Positions 12,031 through 21,719 of a stretch of DNA of 64,000 bases are shown here, piece by piece. A program made the position numbers and the translations under genes. The notes beneath the pieces were generated by a model. That model did not search any database. It had not been told where the DNA came from and worked only from the letters and a program-made list of their open reading frames with translations. How positions within the stretch are numbered: the first letter of the stretch is position 1; each line of letters begins with the position of its first letter. Source of the stretch: Stictocephala bisonia (Eukaryota; Arthropoda; Insecta; Hemiptera; Membracidae); the NCBI GenBank assembly GCA_035578905.1, contig JAQJVL010000003.1, positions 10,530,159 through 10,594,158 of the forward strand. The letters run 5' to 3'.

Positions 12031-12190
12031 TTATTTTTTACAAATTATAATATTTCCAATAAGAAGAGCTATAAAAATGATTATGATTGTTGAATTAACA
12101 ATAATTCCTGTTGGCAAACTACTGCTGCCCAGTACGGACTGCATGGTGATTTACTGAGTCTCTTCTTATGTGGGATTATATAGATTTTAA

Positions 12191-12346
12191 TAGACATCTA
12201 GAATTTGTGATTGAATTGCATTTGTTACAAATTGGCGTAAACAATTAATTGGAAATTAAAAACCGTAATAGACATCTAGAATTTGTGATTGAATTGCATT
12301 TGTTACAAATTGGCGTAAACAATTAATTGGAAATTAAAAACCGTAA
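12191..12346. repeat. 78-bp perfect tandem duplication
   Basis: The unit starting TAGACATCTAGAATTTGTGA at 12191 repeats at 12269 with no difference visible except after the last base. It lies within the last CCDC149 intron. Confidence 0.9.
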
Positions 12347-12809
12347 CAGACGAGTATTGTCAAACATTATATTACAATAGGAACATCATTAGAGCTGAGT
12401 TACTCCACGGTGCATGAGGTAACTAATGGCAGCCGCCTTTTTTTAGCCATTAGTGGAGGGAGTAAATCTGTCTTTAACGTACATCGTTTTAATCTATGGT
12501 AAGGTTTCGTGTCAATTTGGGAATAACAGTAACTCGAGTAGTGGCGGTATTATTATGCTCACGAGGTTCCTCTTTACGGTATAACCTTACTCCTACAATT
12601 TGAATTTGGCGAAATGAATCAACACTCAACTCCTAACCTCCTAGTTTAATACTGAGCATTAGGTGCCCCATTTTTCCTGCCCTGCCCCTGCGTACTTTGT
12701 TTACCCCTTAAACCGGCCCTTCTTCTCTTTGAAATTAGGTCCGCTATAACCTAATCTATAGTAATGTTGCAGGTTCATACAATTTTATAATTGTTGCAAT
12801 ATGTTACAG

Positions 12810-12898
12810 ACAAGGATGATAAATTGCCTGAAGATATTCAAGAACTGGTCTCAAAAGCCTTGCAAGAAATTCACGAGGAAGAGTCCAAGACCAACTGA
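12810..12898 (+). CDS. Ccdc149: CCDC149 last exon and stop codon
   Basis: The acceptor atatgttacag precedes 12810. Two bases complete an aspartate, then the frame reads KDDKLPEDIQELVSKAL and ends ESKTN with TGA at 12896-12898. The LPxxxxELxxxAL pattern resembles the vertebrate C-terminal segment (LPSEEEVNSLGREII). The UTR after it is AT-rich, with a polyadenylation-like hexamer 90 bp downstream. Confidence 0.8.
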
Positions 12899-12987
12899 AT
12901 GATATAATCAGCAAAATATGAGAACAAATATTTAAACACATAAGTCAACTCTTGTATTATCTTTTTTGAAGCCATTGTTGAATTAAT

Positions 12988-12993
12988 AATAAA
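12988..12993 (+). promoter_or_regulatory. Ccdc149: Candidate polyadenylation signal of CCDC149
   Basis: This AATAAA hexamer sits 90 bp after the CCDC149 stop codon. Such hexamers are common in AT-rich DNA, so only its position supports the call. Confidence 0.45.
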
Positions 12994-13306
12994 TAACTTA
13001 TTTTATACATTACATATGCTGTCCTAAACATACATTTTAAATTTATACCAGTCTAGAATTAAAGCTCTCAGAAAGTAAAAAAATGTATCCTCTATATATT
13101 TAATGATATTTGCCCAATTAGATACCTTGCTTCCAAATCCTATTTATTTTGTAATCTTGCTCATCATAGTTACTTGCTCAACAGTAGGCTGTATGTATTT
13201 AACACTCGAACCGGCTATTAAAATTTTCTCTACCGGCTGGTCATTTTTCATGCATTTGTAGCCATTTTTTCAAAAAATCATAAAAAACAGTAATATTATA
13301 TAAATA

Positions 13307-16300
13307 AGGGGTGTGTGATGCATAGAAATGCTAGTCAAAATGTCGATGCATCGAAAGTCACGTGATACATTAATAGTGCCATGATGCATAAGTAATATTG
13401 ATGTATCAGAATCATTCTGATAAACCAAAATGACGAATTATTAAGAAGAAATTCCTTTTGAATCGATAGTATTTATTGGTATATCTTTTAGAACTTTTTG
13501 AATTTTGATGTTTCAAATAAAATATTTTACAATAAAATAGTTGTAAAATGATTATTACTCAAGTTTGTTTTTGTTCTTAGTGGACAGGGATGAGCATTAT
13601 CGAACATAAACCTGATTATATCGTGATGACGAATACAGAGTTTAACTGGGAGATAACTCTACTGATATGAACATGATTAAAGTCCATCAAGCAATGTGTA
13701 TGGGTATAGTAATTTACGTGCATGCAGCGTATCACGAATCAGTAGAACATTCACACACGGATAGTCCAACTATTTCAGTTAGTCGGCAATTATTTTGTGA
13801 TCTGTATTTGATAACAAATAATACAAATTGTTGTGTAGGTAGTTGGTTTAGTGAAATAAATTATGTCTTCAACTGTGTTCGAATATTACTGATAAAGAGT
13901 CTGAATATTGTTGATAATTGATAACAGTCAAGTATTTCTGATAAGATCAGTCCATTCTTTATTGTGACCTTTGTTATCACTTCCTATCTGATAAGGGTAC
14001 TTGTCCTCAACAGTCCATCTTTAACACATTTCTCAATCAAAATTAGGGGTGTGCGAGTAGTGATTTTTGAGTTCGAGTCGAGTAGTTGGCATTTTTTCGA
14101 GTATCGAGTATATTCGAGTGAGTATTTACAGAAGGATTTCCTGTTCACCCAAGACAACTGTAAAAGGCAGACACTATCCTAAGCCTATGTTAAGTTTTGC
14201 TAGATTCGTAAATATATACATCTAAACTGAGCACAATAATTTTGATTTGTTGTTTGTAACTGTAACATTTGATAAATAAAACTTTTTACTACCTGCCTTT
14301 CTACATTTTTATGTGGCATTGTTTTGTTTAACCGGTTTCCTTTTTTCATAACTAATATTATGTAAGAAACTAAGAAAGTATATTATTAATTGAAACGTGG
14401 ATTATAAAGATTTAATTTGTTCACTCATATCACAGATCAGATTTTCTATGCAAGCCAATTATACTGTTTCACAGCCGGCTGATATGTTTATCTGGTGGTT
14501 CAGTTCAAAGTGTACCATGAAAACTTAGCGAAGCTTGTTGGCAAAAGCTGCATCCAACCAAACTGATGCTAAAATTCAGGCATCATCGCTAAATGTAGTC
14601 ATTTGCTTTCAGAATTGGCCCCTGAACAAAAAATTGATTGTGTACACGCCAAGAAGAGTGGATCTGTATTCTGTGTGTATTTAATTCAGTAATAACAAGG
14701 TTACAACTAACTGGAAATAAGCTGTGAATTATATAATCAAATTTGAAAATCTGGATGACAAAGGCTGTAGTTCAATCGATTGATGATAATAATAACTAAG
14801 CAGATTTACTAAAAATAAATTTTAAAGTCACTTAGGATTAATGTTTTGAAATTATGATCAGTAATAAAATATGTGCAATTTGAAACTACTTTGATACTTG
14901 CTTAGACTACACTGAACAACAGATAAATAATTATTTCATAACGAGAAATTCATGAAAACCTGGTGTAATCGAATGAAAACCATAGACGTAGACGGCTAAT
15001 ATAATAAGTCTAGCTGATATTGGTGACGAGATGCACTCTGAAATATCAGCTAAGTGCCAACTAGTGATACAGTGAAGATTTTGGACAGCTAAATTATAAA
15101 CTTATGAATAAAAAACAAGACGTTTGATAAGGCTTTGGTTAAATAAAAACTATTTTCCGAATCTCTAAATTCGTCATATTTTGTTAAGAAAAGGTCTTCT
15201 AACATGTTCTCTCTCATTTGGTTTGATTCGTGAATGTTTTACAGTTTACATCGACATCAATGTGAACAGGGAACCATTTAGCGAGTTTACGAATCAAAAT
15301 TATCGTACTTTACCACCTCTTCCACTCCAACTGTGTTATTGTCTAACCTAGTCAGAAGACCGTTCAACAATTTGACAAGAAAAAATATCGTATGCGCAAA
15401 TATTACACACAGTTTTAGCGATCTAAGGTGTTTTCGGAATAATAATTAATAGACTTTGCCACGGATATATATATACAGTATATATATTTTTGTTATTTGA
15501 CGGAATGCCATTATATTTTATATGATATGAAAAATATGGAGAGCTAAACGGAATATGAAAAAAGGAAAGGAGCTGAACGGTTCCTTCCACGTACGTATAC
15601 TACAACCGAGATGAACTTTAACCTAGAAAAGATGGGAAGTTCGATTCTAGGGATGTAAAGTGACTCGTTCTCGGGACCCTTTTGATTGAACGGTATTATT
15701 GATATGAACGAAAATATATATCATTTCCACGGCCATTAGATTTGTATCGGTCTTTTTGAGCATCTTGAACCGGATCTCTCGTTCCCTTTCTTGGGTCATA
15801 AAGACACTAACCAGCACTTCTGTATTATTCATGTTATTTTAGCTTAGGTTACAAGTAACTAGTAAACTCGACAACCAACGTGTGATCGCTACTACGGTAA
15901 CTATTTACAGTGATCGTTACCTTCCCAGCTCTGTTGTTCACTTTGAATTGAACTAGTTCAAATCATAATGAAATAACTCGTTCACTACGTCGACTAGTTC
16001 ATTTGATTTTCGTCGTGTACTACCTATTCTTAGGCGTATTGTTTAGTTCATAATTATGCGTACCAAACTGATAACGTATGATTAAGGGTAAAATAAAACA
16101 CAAAGAAGTGCACATTTTTTAATCATAACTTATAAAACTGTTTACTGTTAAAACTAAATTAAGATGTAAATCTGATATTTCGTGAAATACAACTACTCGA
16201 TCGAACTTCGAGTAGTTTCAGAAGCTTCGAGCCGAGTTCGAGTAATAAAATACTCGATCAAATAATCAAAGTTTCGGGTACACGCATACCCCTAATCAAA

Positions 16301-17374
16301 ATACAGTCTTATCTTGTTTTCTTTTATAAACATGTTGCATTTTTAATAATTGACATTCATTGATTTCAATTCAGTTAGTCCGTTGGCACTGTGTACTAAA
16401 ATACATTACTCAAGATTATTTGCACTAAAAAAAGTATAATTAAACGTTAATGAATTAATAAAAACAACTCTATTAACATCTATTTTCAACCTGTTTATTG
16501 GAAAATATTTTTAAAAAACTCAATGTACGAAGTAAATTAAATTTTATTGTATATGTTGGTACTGTTTTATTAATTATAATATATTGACTAAACAATAATG
16601 GATTGTTATACTTAAATCAAAATGATGCTTCTTCTTACAAATTCTGTGATTAAGTACGTTTTATTTATCTATACTTATGTATTGACATTAATTTTTATTT
16701 CAGTCCTCATCATTAGTTAAAAGTTAACAGTTATATATGACTGTCAAGCATTTTCCAACAATGATAGTGAATAAAAATAATAAGTTGTTTTCCATTCATT
16801 CTTCTTTTTGCCTGTGAAATATACTATTTTAACTGTAACAAATTAAATTTTATAATTTTGACCAGTTACTCCACCACAACAACAGTAAAGTACAACTATT
16901 GGCATTTAAATTTAATGAATTTAATGCACAACCATCAAATTTCTTTATTATTAGCTTTTGCTATTTTAGGCCCTCTTTTGATTTAATTATATAGCCATGC
17001 TTAGCGTTAAACAAATATATTAAGCCCTGAAATTCTACTTGAAAATAATTGTGATTTACACTTACTGTATGTTGTGAATATCTTCATCTTACTTCTGTAT
17101 ATTATTTTAAACTGACCTTTTTACTTGTATGTAAAGTTTATTTTTATATTTTTCTTTCATACATATAATATTAACTAGCTAACATTTATATGATCAATAA
17201 ATTTATGTTTTAAATTCTTTCTTTGTACTAGCAAGATATAGTACTCATAAAAAAAGGTATTAATGTAGGTACTCTGCCCCTTTTAAAACTTAATAAAAAC
17301 CATAAATTCTGTATGTGTGCATCAAATCGAATCGCTGCATCGAATAAAAAGAAATTACTGCATCACACACCTCT
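13307..17374. mobile_element. TIR-bounded element (candidate hAT-like), non-coding
   Basis: The left end AGGGGTGTGTGATGCA at 13307 and the complement of the right end (AGAGGTGTGTGATGCA, ending 17374) form inverted ends about 4 kb apart. An 8-bp target duplication was not found, so the outer limits are provisional. It contains the better-supported hAT-like element at 14044-16294. No transposase was recognised. Confidence 0.5.
14044..16294. mobile_element. hAT-like element with 8-bp TSD, non-autonomous
   Basis: An 8-bp duplication ATCAAAAT (14036-14043 and 16295-16302) flanks the inverted ends TAGGGGTGTGCG and (complement) TAGGGGTATGCG. Subterminal GTTCGAGT/ACTCGA repeats occur at both ends. 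An 8-bp TSD with a TAGGGGTG-type end is typical of hAT elements. No transposase frame is recognisable. The internal part 14770-15600 is related to 21725-22360 and 23640-23770. Confidence 0.75.
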
Positions 17375-18317
17375 AATTACAGTATTATTGGCTGAATAGT
17401 TTTTTATGAATGTGAGTAGCATTTATATTTTCTTAATTCAGTATTATCACCAATTGAGAAAAGAACCTATAGTTAATTCAAATATATTTTTTTAATTAAT
17501 TATATTATTATTTGTTTTTGCTGCTTATTTTTGTTGTACTACAATTACATCAACCTCTTACATTTAGTTGTGGTAATTTCAGTCAACTGTTGTAATTTGT
17601 TTTTTAATACGGTTTACTGTATTACTAAACCATACATAAAATGGCAGGTTATTTTTTAATTTTCTCTAGACTTATAAGTTTTGTAATTTCCTCATGGTAA
17701 ATTTCAATTCCATACTAATTTGAGCATTATATTCCATTTAGCTAAATGGTATACTTTTTAAATTTAAAGTAAATCTTTCTTTGCGCAAAAATGTAAACAA
17801 TCATATCCTGAGAATAAATACAATGTTACCAATTCTCTAGTTATTGAAAATATTGTATGTCATTTTATAGATTTTTTAGATGTATTATACTTCATATTGG
17901 AGAAATCGCCAAAATACTATGCTCTGTTTTTACTGACTGATTCCACATAATTTGTTGATTCACTGGCGTAAAGGTATTAGACAAATTTTCTGAGGGATTC
18001 TCAAAAAGTACTCAGTACCGGGAACCAATTTCAGTAAAGAACTGGCCGGAATCGAAAAAAATGGAACCGACCCATCACTACTTACGTAGTATAACTTATG
18101 CAACAGTGTGTTGCCATGGTAACAGTATTTTTTTTAAATCGCTAAAAATATTACATTATCACTAGAAACTTATAACTAGTACTAAAATTTACAGAAATAT
18201 ATTATCTACAAGGTAGATGTATTTTTGTAATGTTTACTTTGATGTCAATTTATGTGAAGATAGTAATAATAATGTAAATATACACTTACAAGCATTATAC
18301 ATGTACCACAATGGAAG
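16303..18317. other. AT-rich intergenic DNA between the convergent genes
   Basis: Most of this is the right part of the 13307-17374 element. At 18055-18080, GGAACCGACCCATCACTA resembles the end of another hAT-like element whose partner end was not found. No gene is seen. Confidence 0.45.
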
Positions 18318-18330
18318 AAGCTTTTACTTT

Positions 18331-18545
18331 ATCTTAGAACTTAGGCTTAAGCGGCCGGTGTCATAACTAGAATCTACAGTTTCCGGTGACAACCGCGTCA
18401 AGGTACTATCTACAATATTTACAAGATGACCAGACGTTTCGCCCATACTGTGATGTGGCATCCTCAGTGGTTTCGTCTGGTCATCTTGTAAATATTGTAG
18501 ATAGTACCTTGACGCGGTTGTCACCGGAAACTGTAGATTCTAGTT
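18331..18545. mobile_element. Solo inverted PLE terminal repeats with 13-bp TSD
   Basis: A 13-bp duplication AAGCTTTTACTTT (18318-18330 and 18546-18558) flanks two inverted copies of the terminal sequence found at 4418-4881, including AAGCGGCCGGTGTCATAACT and GTCAAGGTACTATCTACAAT. They meet at a short hinge near 18455-18475 holding CTCAGTGG and TTTCG. No coding part remains. Confidence 0.8.
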
Positions 18546-18584
18546 AAGCTTTTACTTTGCCAGCTCAACTTTCTTATTACTATT

Positions 18585-18970
18585 TTTACGGTTCCTTTTG
18601 GCTCAGAAACAAAACAAACATATGATTGTAAACAAGAACTCTTCCTGTTTCCAAAGACATTAGAATCATGCTGATATCGTTTGGCGGTGCAACTCAGTTG
18701 ACATTAATTATTGTATTGTCTGTTCCAACTGGATTACTCGGTTTTCTTGTTATTCTTTTCCTTGGTTCTTTTTGTCTCGGAAACAAAACAAACATATGTC
18801 TGTAATCAGCAACTCCTCCCTATTCCAAAGGCATTACTATTATATCGCTATCGCTAATAGGTGTATTATTATAAGTGATTAAGCTGCCCGATGCTAACTG
18901 GCTGATTTTCAGCCGAGTTCCGTTATGGCAGCATCGTAACCGGCTGAAAATCAGCCGAGTTCTGTTTTGA
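18585..18970. repeat. Two direct-repeat pairs
   Basis: A block containing GAAACAAAACAAACATATG occurs at about 18605 and again at about 18778, 173 bp apart, followed both times by AACTC and TTCCAAAG. Further on, AATCAGCCGAGTTCTGTT at 18950 echoes TTTCAGCCGAGTTCCGTT at 18907, partly as a palindrome. The origin is unknown. Confidence 0.55.
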
Positions 18971-19526
18971 GAACAGTCTGGTTTTCCCTTTTTAACAGTT
19001 TGTTAAAAAAAGAGGGTATGTTAGATTCAGGTAAAGAACACCAGGTAAGGGTTAATAACCCATTTGGGGTGCTGTAACATTTAACATTTATTTAGCTTTT
19101 GAGGCAGTGAGATTATATATTGGGACTTTTCAAAACTTGAAGGTATATTGGGATTGAGGAGAAGAGTTGCTAAGTAAAGAAAGACGAAACAATGCAGCAG
19201 TATTATATTTATTCACAAGCGTAGTGTTTTTGGTTTTATTGTGGATATAATCATTATATCCACTTATAACACAATAAAATTGTACAAGTAATAAGATATA
19301 AACCACTAAGTATTATTGTATATTTTAATAATAAATAACATAAACAATAGAGTTCCACTAATCCAAACTAAATGAGACCCTAACCATAATAACCAAAATT
19401 GTCGCAGTCAAAAAAGGGAAAAAAGTAACAAGATAAAAATAATCTGCAAAATCATGTCTAAGATAATAAGAGAAGTGTGTTCCTGAGTGAGACCTAAGAC
19501 AAAATTCTCGTCCCCACCACTGTCCA

Positions 19527-19708
19527 CATTATCACTGTACGTGTATGGTTGGACAGGTGAGTTAATACCAATGTATGTGTATTGATGGACGGGTGAGGAA
19601 CCACTGTATGTGTATGGGTGGGCGAGTGGGTCATTACCACTATACGTGTAGGGGTGGGCGGGTGGGACATTACCACTGTACGTGTATGGTTGGCTGGGTT
19701 AGTTAATA
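19527..19708. repeat. G-rich minisatellite, short array
   Basis: About five diverged units of the ~36-bp repeat (CACTGTACGTGTATGGGTGG, GGGTCATTACC) lie in GGGTGGG orientation on the + strand. This is the same family as the large array at 22380-23420. Confidence 0.8.
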
Positions 19709-20723
19709 TATGATAAAAATAGAAAATTGCGGGTGAGTAATCCCAGGTAAAATGTATTTCTGCCATGCATTAGCATTAGATGACATTACTGTCATTTGAC
19801 AAGTTCGAACAACTTTGAAATGAATCCATAATTGTTTTAAGACTTGATTTCTATACTTAATTTATATGTTTAATGACAGTGGGTTAGAAAAGAAAAGAAA
19901 CTTTTCATTAAAACAGAATAGATAACTTACTTAAACTGCTGAAGGAGTTAGATAAGAGTGTTCTTGAGCTGTTAATGCTGCATAATATTTCATTACAGTT
20001 AAAATTAATATGCACAGAAGGAAACAACATTGCTTTTACGTCTTTTCCTTTAAGTTGGTAAACATTCATAAAAATATTTGTTTTCCTAATTCAAAATAGA
20101 CTAGTAGGGTTTGGATTAGCAGAATCAACTTAACGGTATCTCAAAGAAACCTGTTACAAATTTAACTCTTAAATCACAGTATTCCAGAGGTCTTGACTCT
20201 CAAATCATATAACCTTGGTACAAACTGGTTAACTTAGCAAGAACCGAAAAAATAAATGCTCCAGACTTGTTGTTTTCATGTATCTGTAACAAAAATAATA
20301 AAATAGAAGTCAGTACAGAAAAATACATTTACTTACGATTTTTCAATAATCAGGCTTCATACAAATGGCTTCAGAATTAAGTAACAGCCAAATCCTCCTT
20401 ATTAACGGGAAACCAGATAATACATTTGAATAGTTAATTTTTGTGTAACTACTTATTACACTAAATCTAAATACAGGTTAACTTAAGGGGTTTTAAGTTT
20501 AGGATTCTTGTAAAAAGTAATCGGAAAGCAGCATAACTGTGATAAAATCAAGACAAATGCATAAAAGTAGATAAAACTCATAAAATAGTTTGGGCACTGG
20601 GCCTTTCTTCTTCAGTCAGTAGGGAACTGGATGCATAGTCACAACAGGACTTAGATTGATTGGTGAGGTAATACCAACATAGCACATTAAAGTGAATAAA
20701 CTTAACATTCACATGTAATGTCA

Positions 20724-21085
20724 ATATACATTTTGAGAAGGATCAGCTGATAACCTACGGCTGTTCATTTGTCATTGGGCTATTAATTAATGACACTTTC
20801 TAAGGAATAGTCGGCCTTAGTTTGTAACAATGACTACATTCGCTCATCTACACTCATCACACTCATTCGAAATCCATATTCGCCCATATCTTGACGATCG
20901 GCGTCTTATGAATAAATAAAAATAGTATTTATTTATTCTTAAGATGCCGATCATCAAGATATGTGGATTTCGAATGAGTGTAGATTAGCGAATGAAGTTA
21001 TTGTTACAAACTAAGGCCGACTATTCCTTAGAAAGTGTCATTAATTAATAGCCCAAAGACAATTGGTGGTTATCAGCTGATCCTT
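20724..21085. mobile_element. Two SINE copies joined tail to tail
   Basis: From 20724 a + strand copy of the SINE body seen at 8687-8899 runs to its A-rich tail at about 20925. A minus-strand copy begins directly (TATTTATTTATTCTTAAG) and runs to GGTTATCAGCTGATCC at 21069-21084. The right copy is shorter and more diverged. Confidence 0.8.
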
Positions 21086-21514
21086 TGCAAAATTTGTTAT
21101 GACTGATTGTAAAGAATGATTACAGCAAAAGAAGCAAGATGTATCTTACAATTATTTACAGGAGTAACATTTGTTTGAATATTTATTTAAATGAATTAAT
21201 AGTTTTATTCTCATAAATATTTATTACAAAATTAATAGTAAAGGTGCAATTAAATATATTGCTTACTTAAGAACCAACTAACCAAATTCTTATAAACAAT
21301 TAATAGGCAAGGTCGAAGGTATTGACTTTGGAGGTAGAGGTAATATATAAATTAAGGAAATCACCTACATGGGCATGAGGACTGAGCGTAGGCTTGCGTC
21401 AATAACAGTAAACCTGTAAATTAATGAAAAAAAGAACAGCATATGAAAATGACCATATTAAAAGCATTGCATTAAGCATTTTCAAAGTATTCTTGCTTAA
21501 CTTACCATGATTTA

Positions 21515-21606
21515 TCAACTTGGCTGATCTAAGGGTTCCATTAGAGATTCAATGAAGGAGTTGCCATTGATGAGTTTAGTGGTGGCAATTAGAAATTCCA
21601 CATTTG
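21515..21606 (-). CDS. Vps33A: VPS33A last exon and stop codon
   Basis: The acceptor gtgtttttcag precedes 21606. It reads NVEFLIATTKLINGNSFIES, then LMEPLDQPS and TGA at 21517-21515. Vertebrate VPS33A ends [20 protein letters not shown]. The C-terminus is about four residues longer than the human one. Confidence 0.93.
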
Positions 21607-21719
21607 CTGAAAAACACTCATTTCATTTAAAAATTTTCATCAACTTTCTTTTAAAATATTTCAGCTTAACAGAGTGTTATTTTGAACTTTTTTGGGTTTT
21701 TATGAACTAATCTGGACAC

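Larger units (their letters stand above)
3710..12898 (+). other. Ccdc149: CCDC149 gene, 3' part (four exons, spliced)
   Basis: Joining 3710-3854, 7730-7839, 9493-9588 and 12810-12898 gives one open frame ending in TGA at 12896-12898. The first two exons read like the conserved block of animal CCDC149 (vertebrate order VQDLL, then LKSLATALLE, HQRQTNKILG and RVAELEKKL); here they read VQELL, LRSLCVALLE, HQRRANKILA and RVCELEQRL. CCDC149 is a coiled-coil protein of poorly known function. The N-terminal coiled-coil exons must lie upstream of the window. The introns hold a PLE, a LINE, a mariner remnant and a SINE. An AATAAA at 12988-12993 may be the polyadenylation signal. Confidence 0.88.
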
